Assembly: GCF_003263785.1 (NCBI RefSeq)
Contig: NZ_JYJK01000101.1
Coordinates: forward strand, 1 to 37,145
DNA from: Vibrio variabilis
Lineage (GTDB): Bacteria > Pseudomonadota > Gammaproteobacteria > Enterobacterales > Vibrionaceae
Direction of reading: 5' to 3'
Length of the DNA: 37,145 nt
The notes below the pieces were generated by a model. The model was given only the letters and a program-made list of their open reading frames with translations. It was not told where the DNA came from and ran no database searches. Below, piece by piece: positions 1 through 9,053 of the stretch; the stretch's first letter is position 1; every line of letters starts with the position of its first letter. The translations under genes and the position numbers were made by a program.

Positions 1-88
1 AAATTGAATGTGTATGAGAACACATTAACAGCTTTCCAGATATTTTGGCTTTTAGCTTTTTTGAAAAGCTGAAGACCAAAGCAGAATT

Positions 89-208
89 TGCTTGGCGACC
101 ATAGCGTTGTGGACCCACCTGACTCCATGCCGAACTCAGAAGTGAAACGCAATAGCGCCGATGGTAGTGTGGGGCTTCCCCATGTGAGAGTAGGACATCG
201 CCAGGCTT
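89..208 (+). rRNA. rrf: 5S ribosomal RNA
   Basis: The sequence matches gammaproteobacterial 5S rRNA from the first helix strand (TGCTTGGCGACC) to its partner (GCCAGGC near 201-206), about 120 nt. The conserved core CCGAACTCAGAAGTGAAACG is present. Helix I closes with one G-U pair because position 93 or 94 is T where many vibrios have C. The bases before it look like a 23S-5S spacer and hold a processing-type hairpin, AGCTTTT/AAAAGCT at 54-70. No terminator lies between it and the following tRNA. Confidence 0.96.
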
Positions 209-276
209 TGAATACTGTTACTTGCAGTAGTAAGTAACCACATCATCAGTGTACTAATCTGTTGATGACAATTTGT

Positions 277-367
277 GGAGAGATGGCTGAGTGGTCGAAA
301 GCACCGGTCTTGAAAACCGGCAACCGTTAATAGCGGTTCTAGGGTTCAAATCCCTATCTCTCCGCCA
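277..367 (+). tRNA. tRNA-Ser (anticodon UGA)
   Basis: The 91-nt cloverleaf has acceptor arms GGAGAGA and TCTCTCC, discriminator G364 and an encoded CCA at 365-367. The anticodon stem is CCGGT/ACCGG and the loop holds TGA at 311-313, which reads UCN serine codons. A long variable arm (about 321-340) is typical of class II tRNA-Ser, and the T arm carries GGTTCAAATCC. It sits 68 nt after the 5S gene with no intervening terminator, so it is probably cotranscribed with the rRNA operon. Confidence 0.97.
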
Positions 368-373
368 CATTGG

Positions 374-404
374 AAAGCCCGCTGAGAAATCAGCGGGCTT
401 TTTT
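374..404 (+). terminator. Rho-independent terminator of the rRNA-tRNA unit
   Basis: A 12-bp perfect stem, AAAGCCCGCTGA / TCAGCGGGCTTT, with a GAAA tetraloop and a T run after it. It lies 6 nt after the tRNA CCA end. Confidence 0.93.
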
Positions 405-522
405 CATATCTGAACTTCTATAAAAAGCTAACTTAACCGCTATCGATCTCTGTTGCCCTTCCGTTTACTGCCTTTGTCTGTCAAAGTTAACCTTACTCTC
501 AATCACTAAAGGTAGCTAAACC

Positions 523-1514
523 TTGAGTTCTTGTTCTTACGAGCCAGCAGAGTCTCTGAAAACACTGCTTGGTGACCAATATCATGTGGTTTCGAAAGAT
601 CCAATACAGAGCCTCTGGAGCGGTTATGGCGAGCTGTTTCGCGTTCATACCGATAGCCCTGCATTGCCAAGCCTGATTGTTAAGGCTATTGATCTCCCTA
701 AGGTTGCACCTGAGCATCACCCGAAAGGTTGGAACACCGAGCTTTCAAACCAAAGAAAGCTGAAGTCTTATCAAGTGGAGTTTCATTGGTACCAGCACTA
801 TGTTGCTCGAATGCCTATCGGTTGGGCGCCACGTTGTTTAGCCGCTGAAAGTCATGATTCACACTATGAGTTGGTATTGGAAGATCTCAAACTTGCTGAT
901 TGCGCTTGGGTAGTAAAAACGCCATCAAACCAAGAGATAGAAACAGTGCTTCGTTGGTTAGCCCGGTTTCATGCTTTTTGGTTGAATACGCAGCCAAGCG
1001 GGCTGTGGCAGCAAGGCACCTATTGGCATTTAGCAACTCGCCAGATGAGTGGCAGGCAATGATGGCAAGTCGATATAAATCAGCTGCTGAGCGCATAGAT
1101 GACATACTCAATGATTGCCCCTACCAGACTTTAGTACATGGCGATGCGAAGTTGGCTAACTTTTGTTTTGATGAAACTGGAACGCAGGTCAGTGCGGTTG
1201 ATTTTCAATATGTTGGCGGTGGTGTAGGTGTGAAGGATGTCGCGCTATTTCTTTGCACAGTGCTAGATTTTGATGAACCTCAGTTATCTATCGACACTTA
1301 TGTTGAAACCTATTTTGAAACGTTAGAAGTGGCCTTGGCTCGCTATCAGCCTAATGTGGATGCAAGCGATGTGTGTCATGAGTGGCGAAAGCTACTAGGA
1401 CTTGCATGGGCTGACTACCAGCGTTTCCTGCTTGGCTGGAGCCCAGTTCATGTGCGAGTGAATGCCTTTACGAACAAGCTGACTTTAGAGGCACTCGACG
1501 ACTTTCGGTTGTAA
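523..1514 (+). CDS. APH / ecdysteroid-kinase-like phosphotransferase (frame broken near 1041)
   Basis: A predicted small-molecule kinase of the aminoglycoside phosphotransferase / EcKinase fold; the substrate is not known. The C-terminal half has the Brenner-type catalytic motif HGDAKLANF and then DFQ, corresponding to the catalytic Asp and metal-binding Asp of the family. The N-terminal half (LVLEDL) looks like the nucleotide-binding lobe hinge. The reading frame changes at 1040-1047: the first frame reads into MSGRQ and stops at 1062, whereas one extra C in the CC at 1041-1042 gives ATRPDEWQAM and continues to the stop at 1514. Restored length is about 330 aa. The start is a TTG with AAAGG 10 nt upstream. 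It ends in a hairpin shared with hemY. Family-level call is good; function is open. Confidence 0.75.
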
Positions 1515-1528
1515 AAAGTCAGTTGTAA

Positions 1529-1552
1529 AAAAAGCTCCCGTAGGAGCTTTTT
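1529..1552. terminator. Bidirectional terminator between the kinase-like gene and hemY
   Basis: Stem AAAAAGCTCC / GGAGCTTTTT with a CGTA loop. A-rich and T-rich flanks on both sides suit termination of both convergent transcripts. Confidence 0.85.
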
Positions 1553-1574
1553 ATCATTTATAGAATTGTTCCAG

Positions 1575-2756
1575 TTACTTACTGTCAATCAAGGTCAGCG
1601 CTTTCCGAGACACTTCGCCAGCTGCTTTAGTGAGGTCTTGCTTCTCAAGTGTATCAGCAAGGTAAGCATAATCCGAAACGTCTGGGCGAACCGATAATGC
1701 ACGCTCAAAGTGGCGCTGAGCTTCTGGCCATTTCTCTTCGCGGAAGTAGAACTGAGCGAGAGCACTCTGAGCTTTGGCGTTGTCAGGCTGCTTTTTGACA
1801 ACATCTTCTAGCATAACAACCACAGGGTGAGCATCCGCTAGGTTCAGCTCGGGTAGCAGAGTGTAAAGCTCATCGTGACCTTGCTTCTTCAGCGTCTCTT
1901 TAATCACGGTAAAGGCTTCAGCATCCGCTTTGCGAGCGATAAGCTGCTTGGTAAAGCAACCCACAAGGTGTGTGCTTTGGCGTGTTTTACGTGGCAGTTT
2001 GTTCCAATGACCAATAAGACCCTCACTACCTTGCTGGCTAGCGATGTCTTCGAGCAGACCACACTGAGCTCGCTCTTCAAGTTCAACTTGCTCTTCAGTA
2101 TCGATAAGTTTGGCTTTGTTTAGCTTTGGCAGTAGGTCGATCAGTGCTTGCCACTCGCCAAGTTCACGATAGGTGGTTTTTAGCAGGCTAAGTACAATCG
2201 TATTGCTTGGATGCTCGGCTTTTAGTGTCTCAAGTGTCGAGGCAGCAAGTTCCCATTCTTCTTCACGTACCGCTTGCTTAGCGCGTGTCAATTGAACCGC
2301 AAGATCCGAGTTTTCTTGCTGAGAAGCCAACTCAAGATAGTGGTCGCGTTTCGCTTTGTCGCCTTGACCTAGCGCGGCTTCAGAGGCCACGAGATAACAC
2401 AGCAAAGGCATATCATGATAGTCCGCCCAGCGTGTCACTTTCTTTTCAGCGAGCTTCCAGTCACCTTCTAGCAGCTTAACAATACCTTCGTTAGTGTAGC
2501 GGCGAGACCGGCGCATTTTACGTACGCTGAAGTAGTTAAAGGTGGTCACACTGGTGTAGAGAATCTTCTTGATGATGTACTCAAGCAGAAACAGCGCAGC
2601 AAGCGCTGCAATCACAAAGACAACCAGTGTCGTGACACTCATTTCAATGGTCTTATCGGCAATCGAAATCAGCACATAGCCTTGTTGACCAGAGAACTGG
2701 GTGCCGACAAACAGCCCTGCGCCCAGTACAACGAAGAGGAAGATTAATCGAATCAT
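1575..2756 (-). CDS. hemY: HemY, TPR protein of the haem operon
   Basis: Inner-membrane protein encoded last in the hemCDXY operon. In enterobacteria HemY is linked to late haem synthesis, but its biochemical role is not settled; it is not the Gram-positive protoporphyrinogen oxidase also called HemY. The 393-aa product has two N-terminal membrane segments (about residues 3-22 and 40-62), the HemY_N region, and then helical TPR-like repeats, for example around residues 290-375 where WPEAQRHFERAL is a typical TPR sequence. Its ATG overlaps the hemX stop by one base (TAATG arrangement), so translation is probably coupled. The frame is intact, unlike the three genes upstream. Confidence 0.93.
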   Translation of the reverse strand: MIRLIFLFVVLGAGLFVGTQFSGQQGYVLISIADKTIEMSVTTLVVFVIAALAALFLLEYIIKKILYTSVTTFNYFSVRKMRRSRRYTNEGIVKLLEGDWKLAEKKVTRWADYHDMPLLCYLVASEAALGQGDKAKRDHYLELASQQENSDLAVQLTRAKQAVREEEWELAASTLETLKAEHPSNTIVLSLLKTTYRELGEWQALIDLLPKLNKAKLIDTEEQVELEERAQCGLLEDIASQQGSEGLIGHWNKLPRKTRQSTHLVGCFTKQLIARKADAEAFTVIKETLKKQGHDELYTLLPELNLADAHPVVVMLEDVVKKQPDNAKAQSALAQFYFREEKWPEAQRHFERALSVRPDVSDYAYLADTLEKQDLTKAAGEVSRKALTLIDSK

Positions 2757-3936
2757 TATTTCTCCTCCGTGATGATGGTCGTCACTTCACGGCGCAGGCG
2801 TTCGCTAATCACATCAGACAGTTGCGCTTGCGTTTCTAGCTTAACGGGGTAGTTCACTTGGATGTTTTGCTGACTCAGCTTACCCAGTGCAGCATTAAAC
2901 TCTTTAACGCTATTGTTATCCATATCGAAGAAGGACTCTGACCACTGCTCTGCGGTCTCTAGTGACATCTTGTAGATCTCACCTTGCTCTTTGTACACAG
3001 CACGGATCGCGGTCTCAATCTTGGACTTGATGTTCTCGCGTAGGTAGAAGTGCTGCTCTGGCGACAGTAGTGGGATAACGTTGCCGTCACGGCTACGGAA
3101 GGTAATGAAGTTCTCTGAGAAGTCTTTCAAAGAGGTCATCAAGTTATCTTGCCAGTCGTAGATGTCCTGCGATACCTGGCGTTTTTCCACCGCTGGCGCG
3201 TCAGGTAAGATTGCGTTAGCAAGCGGCAGTTGGTCGACTTCGCGCTGTAGGGAAGTGAGACGAAGTACTAAGCCATCACGGTCAATCAGAGGTACCGTGC
3301 GCAGCTTAGTGATGTCGTTTGCCATGGATTGACGCAGAGAAACAAGGTTGGGTCGTTGAGTGCGGCAATGCGTTGATCGGCACTCTCCATCAAGCGTGTC
3401 GCACTGACGACGTCGTGTTCCAAGAACAGTTTACGTCCCGCCAGTTTTACCAAGTAGTCCGCTTCTGCCAATAGCCAATCATTGGGACGACGACCTTTTA
3501 CGTCAGCGACAGCAAGCTGCAGGCTCTCAATACTCTTCTTTTGCTGACCTAATACCACTTCCGCTTTGTGGGTCATGGTTTTTGCTTGCTCCAGTGTGTC
3601 AGCTTGAACTTGCTGCATTTCAGAGCTAAGCGAGCTTTGTGATGCTTTGATCTGAGCTTCAAGCCTTGCGATACGAGCTTCGTAATCGCCAGCCTGCTTT
3701 TGCATCATAAAGGTCATGCCACCACCGAGTAGTAGGGCAAGAATGATGGCGGCGGTGCCGAGTTTCACGCCACGCTTGCCCTGCTTTTCTTCAAACTCAG
3801 GGGCTTTGGGTTGTGCGGTTTGGTCATCGACGGTGTTCGTCTCGGGCTCGTTGGATTGGTCAGTGTTCTCTGGGGCTAGAGTTACGTCTTTTTTGTCTTC
3901 AGACTGGATTTGCTCGTCTTTATTTTTGTTCGTCAT
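2756..3936 (-). CDS. hemX: HemX, membrane-anchored coiled-coil protein (frame broken near 3343)
   Basis: HemX of the haem operon, annotated in older work as a putative uroporphyrinogen-III methyltransferase, although the protein has no recognisable SAM-methyltransferase motif. It has an acidic, Gln/Glu-rich cytoplasmic N-terminus (1-50), one membrane segment (about 58-76, LGTAAIILALLLGGG), then a long helical periplasmic region. The frame breaks after LNDPTL: one extra G on the coding strand (C in plus-strand 3342-3344) gives LNDPTLVSLRQSMAND and joins it to the downstream part. Restored length is 393 aa. Its start lies inside the 3' end of hemD (17-nt overlap). Product assignment is strong; function in haem synthesis is uncertain. 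Confidence 0.9.
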
Positions 3937-4677
3937 TGTTTAGTCCTGTTTTTAGACGCTGGAGAGCAGCAAATAGAGTAGAGTTCGATGCACCTTGGCT
4001 GTTAGTTACGTTATTAAATCCTAGTGCTATCGCTTGCTTGGCTATCCGCTCACTGGGAACCAATAACCGTTGTTGTTTTACCCACGATAGTTGCGCGTTT
4101 GGTATTGCAGACACCAAATGCTCCAGTTGCTCAGCACTTGTGACTATCATGGTATCAATTTGGGCTCGTTGCCATTGAGCTATCGCGGCAGACTCAACAG
4201 CTCGATATTGGCGTTGATACAGCTGCAAATAATGCACATATGCGCCTCGTTTCGTCAACTCATCGAAGATGAGCTCGCGCCCACCATTGCCACGAAGGAT
4301 GACTACACGCTTACCGGCAACATCGTTTAGTTCAGGCAGGGCAAGCAGATGTTCACTGTCGCTAACTGAAGGATAGTTTACTTTTTGTTGTACTAGTTTG
4401 CTCAATTCATGTGCGGTTTTTTGACCAACCCCAAGATAAATAGCGGGATTTGGCATGCTATCAGGGCACATAGCAAGCACCTTAGAAAGGCCATGCACAG
4501 CGTGTTGGCTGACCGCAATTACGATATCAGCGTTGCCAAGATTGGTAAGTTGAGATGAATCGAGGGAAGTCAGATGAATATCAATAAGGGGATAATGGAG
4601 GGCATAGCCCCCATCTTTTCAATCAGAGCGCAGAGTTCAATACCTTGGGTTTCAGGCCTTGTCACCAGTACTCTCAT
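3920..4677 (-). CDS. hemD: Uroporphyrinogen-III synthase (frame broken at 4608-4612)
   Basis: HemD cyclises hydroxymethylbilane to uroporphyrinogen III with inversion of ring D, the step after HemC in cytosolic tetrapyrrole synthesis. The N-terminus MRVLVTRPETQG is the family signature. Read directly, the frame stops after about 35 codons. Lengthening the five-G coding-strand run (plus-strand CCCCC 4608-4612) by one gives MGGYALHYPLIDIHL, a normal HemD continuation, and leads into IVIAVSQHAV and YLGVGQKTA. Restored length is 252 aa, in the family range. ATG at 4677 is 6 nt after the hemC stop; the 3' end overlaps hemX. The loss is probably a sequencing undercall because this pathway is normally essential. 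Confidence 0.9.
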
Positions 4678-4683
4678 CAGGCA

Positions 4684-5621
4684 TTACTCGTGATCTTGGT
4701 AAAGCTTCTCAAGGATTTCTTTAGCGCCATCTGCGAGGAGCTGGTTCGCTAGCTGGACACCCAATGCTTCGGCATCTTGACGGTTACCTTGGATTTCGCC
4801 GCGTACGATTTTGCTGCCATCAGGCTCACCGACTAGAGCGCGCAGCCAAATGTTGTCGCCATCAATCAGAGAGTAACTGCCAATTGGCACCTGACAGCCA
4901 CCTTCTAATGTCAGGTTCATAGCGCGCTCACAGCGCACACGATCTGCTGTCTCCGTGTGGTTTAGTGGCTCTAGCAATTTGATAAGACGCTCATCATCAA
5001 GACGACACTCAATGCCAACCGCGCCTTGACCAACTGCTGGCAAAGACTCTTCAGGTTCGATAAAGCTACGAATGCGTGACTCAAGCTCAAGGCGTTTAAG
5101 GCCAGCGGCTGCGAGAATAATGGCATCGTACTCACCGTTGTCGAGCTTACCCAGACGGTACCCACGTTGCCGCGCAATTCTTTGATGACAAGATCAGGAC
5201 GCTGCTCTTTGAGCTGGCATTGCCTGCGCAAACTACACGTACCGACGATAGCGCCTTGAGGCAGTTCACTGATACTGGCGTAGGTGTTAGAAACGAACGC
5301 ATCACGTGGGTCTTCACGCTCACAGATGGTCACAAGCCCTAGGCCTTCTGGGAAATCAACCGGGACATCTTTCATCGAGTGCACAGCTAGGTCGGCACGA
5401 CCTTCCAGCATCGCCACTTCGAGCTCCTTAACAAACAGCCCTTTACCGCCAACCTTCGCTAGGGGCGTGTCTAGGATGATGTCGCCTTTGGTCACCATAG
5501 TTACCAATTCAACCTCGAGTCCAGGGTGCGCAGCAATCAGTGCGTCCTTCACATAGTGAGCTTGCCATAGCGCAAGGGGACTTTTACGGGTGGCAATTCG
5601 AATAGGCTGAGTCTGGGTCAT
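4684..5621 (-). CDS. hemC: Porphobilinogen deaminase (hydroxymethylbilane synthase; frame broken near 5157)
   Basis: HemC polymerises four porphobilinogens into hydroxymethylbilane, using a covalent dipyrromethane cofactor. Visible motifs are IRIATRKSPLALWQA at the N-terminus, VHSMKDVP with the catalytic Asp, the Arg-rich GTCSLRRQCQ, and LEGGCQVPIG whose Cys (about 243) carries the cofactor. The frame breaks at RGNVGT: one extra coding-strand C gives GTRLGKLDNGEYDAI and reaches the second half. Restored length is 312 aa. I chose ATG 5621 (MTQTQPIRIA); the open frame runs upstream to 5744 but that stretch is not HemC-like and lies in the promoter region. First gene of hemCDXY, divergent from cyaA. 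Confidence 0.93.
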
Positions 5622-5964
5622 AGTGTTCTCGTAAGCATCTCGTTCATTCTGATGACTCAATCGTATCATTGACTCACAGAAATGCTTAGCGATTTCCCAA
5701 AGGGGCGCGCGCACTAGAACTTTAGCGATCACAGATATTGTCAATAGTGTGAGGTTAATCGCATTTGTTGTGGCAACTACTGTTAGAATTGTCCGCTATG
5801 ATTTGGAAGCTAAACCAAACGCCCATGTGGTGGGTACTGAGTTGTCGTAGTGCCGAGTATCACTTTACCGTTTATAATAAAAATGATACATTGATCACGT
5901 TTTGAACGCTTGTTTGTTTAAAACCTATGCAAAATTGCAGTCAGATTGAACCTAGGAATCACCC
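5622..5964. promoter_or_regulatory. Divergent hemC-cyaA regulatory region
   Basis: This 343-nt gap between two divergent genes has no convincing gene. It contains a perfect TATAAT at 5873-5878 (+), about 86 nt before the cyaA start, without a good -35 at the usual spacing; a TATGAT at 5797-5802 (+); a minus-strand TTGACA (plus-strand complement at 5736-5741) that could serve hemC; and a CRP-like palindrome at 5748-5763. The exact promoters are inferred. Confidence 0.5.
5748..5763. promoter_or_regulatory. CRP-like binding site
   Basis: TGTGA-GGTTAA-TCGCA matches the CRP consensus TGTGA-N6-TCACA at nine of ten arm positions. In E. coli CRP binds the cyaA promoter and represses it; the position here between hemC and cyaA allows similar feedback. 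Binding is inferred from sequence only. Confidence 0.5.
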
Positions 5965-8493
5965 TTGCAGGCATACACTCAAACCCTCATACAAAGGTTA
6001 GATACCCTAAACCAGCAGCGTATTGATCGCGCGCTGGCGCTTATGGATCTGCAAGGTCAGCGTGTCTTCCAGCTTATTCCTGCGTTGTTTCACTTCAATC
6101 ACCCTATCATCCCAGGTTTTTATGAAGCCGACAGCCCGAGCGGCTTGTTTGGTTTTGAAGCCAACGAACTCCAACAGCAATTTCTTGATGATATCGCGCT
6201 CGCTCTGGGTCAGCCCCTGCCGCAGCCAGGTCAGAACGACATCCTTGGTTTGTATACCATGGGAAGTACCTCATCGATAGGACAAAGCACGTCGAGTGAC
6301 TTGGATATATGGGTCTGTATTTCTCCGCAGATGTCGACTAAATCGAGAGAACTGCTCAGCAATAAGTGTTTGCTGATAACAGACTGGGCAAAAGGGCTTG
6401 GAGTTGAAGCCAACTTCTTCTTGATGGATGAAGACCGTTTTCGTAGCAACATCTCCGAGGAGATGACCGGCGATAACTGTGGTTCGTCACAACACCTATT
6501 GCTGTTGGATGAGTTCTATCGTTCTGCAGTGCGTCTGGGTGGCCAGCGTCTGTTGTGGCAAATTGTGCCGCCAGAGATGGAAGAGTGCTACGAAGATTAC
6601 GTTGCCAAAATGTGTAATGAAGGGCACATCAACTGCGATGAGTGGATCGATTTCGGGCGTCTGAATCGCATTCCTGCAGAAGAGTACTTCGGATCGAGTC
6701 TGTGGCAACTCTACAAGAGTATCGATTCCCCTTATAAATCGGTACTTAAAGCTATTTTGCTTGAGGCGTATTCTTGGGAATACCCGCACACCCAATTATT
6801 AAGCATTGATACTAAACGCCGCTTCTTTGCCCATGAGCCAGATCTCTATGGGATGGATGCGTATTATCTAATGCTTGAGAAAGTAACGCGCTACCTTGAA
6901 CGTATTGGCGATGACACTCGCTTAGATTTAGTACGTCGCTGTTTCTATCTCAAAACGCACGAAAAGCTATCTCGCGAGCCCGGTGTTGGCTCTATGCCTT
7001 GGCGCCGTGAAGCGCTGACGCAAATGACCAACAATTGGAATTGGTCACTTGAGGTGCTTCAAGAGCTCGATAACCGCCGAAACTGGAAGGTTGAGCAGGT
7101 GATGCAGGTGCATAATGCGCTGCTTGATGCATTGATGCTTAGTTATCGCAACCTGATCCAGTTTGCTCGACGCAATGACATCACCTCGGCGATTAGCCCG
7201 CAAGACATCAGCATTCTCGCACGTAAGTTGTATGCGGCGTTTGAGGTGCTACCGGGCAAAGTGACCCTGCTAAATCCTCAGATCTCACCTGACTTACACG
7301 AGCCCGATCTGACCTTTATCGAGGTTCAGGAAGGTAAGAGCTATAAGTCGGGTTGGTACATGTATAAGCAGCCGCTTATCCCACATAGAATCTTAGGCCA
7401 AGCACCACTTGAGCATAACGAGTATTTAAGTAAGCTGGTCGCTTGGGCGTTCTTTAATGGCCTCATCACTGAATCGACACGTCTGAACTCGGTGGTTCGC
7501 GACGCGCACATTGATATCGATAAGTTCTATCAGATGGTAAGCGATCTGCGTAATACCTTCTCACTGCGTAAGCGTCGCCCAAGTATGCAAGCGCTTGGCA
7601 GCCCGTGTGAGATCAGTCAGCTCGCCATGTTTATCAACTTTGAAAATGACCCGACGCAGGAGCTCTCTGCAAAGGCATCCAAAGTGGATCTGAAAAACGT
7701 CGACATTCTGAGTTTTGGCAGCGAAGGCAAAAGCCTGATCGGCTCAGTCGATTTGGTATACCGTAATTCTTGGCACGAAGTGCGTACTCTTCATTTTGAA
7801 GGGGAAACTGCGATGCTTGATGCGCTAAAAACTGTGCTTGGAAAAATGCACCAAGACGCGTTCCCACCTGAGTCGGTGGACGTGTTCTGCTACAGCAAGA
7901 ACTTGCGAGGTGTACTAAGAAACACGGTTTATCAATTGCTTGCAGAGTGTATTGAGTTGCGCTTGAAGCCCGTTGACCAAGAGAAGCGTCGTCGATTTAA
8001 AGCGCTGAAAGTTGCCAATCAAATGTACGGCTTGTTCTTTGAGCGTCGTGGTGTTTCAGTGCAGAAGTTAGAGAACTCGGTCGACTTTTACCGCAGTATC
8101 TCAACCAATAAGCTGCAAGGCTCACCTTTGCTTATGTTGGATAAAGAGGTCGAGTATCAGCTACCTGAGGTGGTCGATGGTTTTGCCAGTGAAGGCTTGA
8201 TTCAGTTCTTCTTTGAGGACACTGACAATGGTTTCAACATCTATGTGTTGGATGAATCGAATCAGGTTGAGGTGTACCATCAGATGCGCGGCAGTAAAGA
8301 TGAGATGATTGCCAGCGTAAACAGCTTCTACACATCAAACGTCGACAACGATGTTTCATCGAAGTTGATTAACTTCAACTTACCGCAATACTACCAGTTG
8401 GTGCATGCGGAAGAAGGAGAGCCTTACATCATTCCTTACCGTAACGACGGCGGCTCTTCCAACTCTCGTAATTCAAAAGCAGTAAATGCTTAA
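5965..8493 (+). CDS. cyaA: Class I adenylate cyclase
   Basis: Makes cAMP from ATP, the ligand of CRP, so it sits at the top of catabolite control. The 842-aa frame is intact and matches the enterobacterial class I enzyme in length. The catalytic nucleotidyltransferase motif is visible at about residues 99-118: GSTSSIGQS followed by SDLDIWVC, giving the GS...DxD pattern that binds Mg-ATP. The C-terminal half is the regulatory region, where the phosphotransferase system acts in enterobacteria. The start is TTG (MQAYTQTLIQRLD), 7 nt after AGGAA; E. coli cyaA also starts with UUG, which limits its expression. It is divergent from hemC and ends 15 nt from convergent cyaY. Confidence 0.97.
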   Translation: MQAYTQTLIQRLDTLNQQRIDRALALMDLQGQRVFQLIPALFHFNHPIIPGFYEADSPSGLFGFEANELQQQFLDDIALALGQPLPQPGQNDILGLYTMGSTSSIGQSTSSDLDIWVCISPQMSTKSRELLSNKCLLITDWAKGLGVEANFFLMDEDRFRSNISEEMTGDNCGSSQHLLLLDEFYRSAVRLGGQRLLWQIVPPEMEECYEDYVAKMCNEGHINCDEWIDFGRLNRIPAEEYFGSSLWQLYKSIDSPYKSVLKAILLEAYSWEYPHTQLLSIDTKRRFFAHEPDLYGMDAYYLMLEKVTRYLERIGDDTRLDLVRRCFYLKTHEKLSREPGVGSMPWRREALTQMTNNWNWSLEVLQELDNRRNWKVEQVMQVHNALLDALMLSYRNLIQFARRNDITSAISPQDISILARKLYAAFEVLPGKVTLLNPQISPDLHEPDLTFIEVQEGKSYKSGWYMYKQPLIPHRILGQAPLEHNEYLSKLVAWAFFNGLITESTRLNSVVRDAHIDIDKFYQMVSDLRNTFSLRKRRPSMQALGSPCEISQLAMFINFENDPTQELSAKASKVDLKNVDILSFGSEGKSLIGSVDLVYRNSWHEVRTLHFEGETAMLDALKTVLGKMHQDAFPPESVDVFCYSKNLRGVLRNTVYQLLAECIELRLKPVDQEKRRRFKALKVANQMYGLFFERRGVSVQKLENSVDFYRSISTNKLQGSPLLMLDKEVEYQLPEVVDGFASEGLIQFFFEDTDNGFNIYVLDESNQVEVYHQMRGSKDEMIASVNSFYTSNVDNDVSSKLINFNLPQYYQLVHAEEGEPYIIPYRNDGGSSNSRNSKAVNA

Positions 8494-8496
8494 CGT

Positions 8497-8524
8497 CATC
8501 GATTGGGCTTATACCCAGTCGATG
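8497..8524. terminator. Hairpin at the cyaA/cyaY convergent junction
   Basis: CATCGATTGGG / CCCAGTCGATG forms an 11-bp stem with one G-U pair and a 6-nt loop. The cyaY stop codon lies in the loop and the right arm encodes the cyaY C-terminus. There is no strong T run, so it may act as a weak terminator or mRNA 3' barrier. Confidence 0.5.
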
Positions 8525-8823
8525 TCTTCACCCGCGTGTTTCTCACACTCTTCTTTGACCATGGCCATAAGCTCAAGACCCGTCTTTGAACACGTCCATT
8601 TGTCTTCAACGAGCTTGAAGTGAAAGCCACCTGATTTCGACGCAAGCCAGATCTCATGCATCGGCTCTTGGCGGTTGATGATGATTTGACTGCGGTCTTC
8701 AAACTCCAGTGTCATGACGTTACCCGTCACTTCATAATCGATATCGGCACCCGATTCGTCGATGGCTTCTTCGATGTTTTGTAGTTGAGCATCGACCAGT
8801 TGGTGAAATTCCGTGTCGTTCAT
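8509..8823 (-). CDS. cyaY: Frataxin-like iron-sulfur cluster assembly protein
   Basis: CyaY binds iron and the cysteine desulfurase IscS and modulates Fe-S cluster assembly in the cytosol. The 104-aa product is full length. It is acidic at the N-terminus (MNDTEFHQLVDAQLQNIEEA, with Asp/Glu along helix 1, the iron-binding face in the family). The central beta-sheet includes the conserved QIIINRQ and EIWLAS segments. It lies opposite to cyaA and shares a 74-nt upstream gap with divergent lptM, an arrangement also seen in E. coli. Confidence 0.96.
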   Translation of the reverse strand: MNDTEFHQLVDAQLQNIEEAIDESGADIDYEVTGNVMTLEFEDRSQIIINRQEPMHEIWLASKSGGFHFKLVEDKWTCSKTGLELMAMVKEECEKHAGEDIDWV

Positions 8824-8897
8824 TTTGTAATCCTATTGCTTTTCTAATTCGTGGTGCGATTATAGGGGGCATTGATTCAATAATCACGATATGCAAA

Positions 8898-9017
8898 ATG
8901 AAAAAGACGATTACAGCAATGTTTATGCTGGTAATAGTAGGACTGGCGGGATGCGGCCAAACGGGCGACTTGTATATGCCTGCTGAAGACGCACCCACCA
9001 ACGAGCAAGCACAATAA
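8898..9017 (+). CDS. lptM: LptM (YifL) small lipoprotein
   Basis: A 39-aa lipoprotein precursor. It has a Lys-rich start (MKKTITAMFML), a hydrophobic segment and a lipobox LAGC with Cys19, then the family motif CGQTGDLYMP; the mature part is about 21 aa. In E. coli LptM (YifL) binds the LptD-LptE outer-membrane translocon and helps its disulfide maturation. Location between cyaY and lysA/dapF matches the E. coli yifL locus. It ends 36 nt before the lysA start, so the two may be cotranscribed. Short and easily missed, but motif and context agree. Confidence 0.9.
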   Translation: MKKTITAMFMLVIVGLAGCGQTGDLYMPAEDAPTNEQAQ

Positions 9018-9053
9018 CGATAGCCATCGACACAGTGTAAAGGGATACAGGAT

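Noticed and set aside
5622..5744. N-terminal extension of hemC
   Set aside because: The open frame continues upstream but is not HemC-like, while MTQTQPIRIATRKSPLA at 5621 fits the family start.
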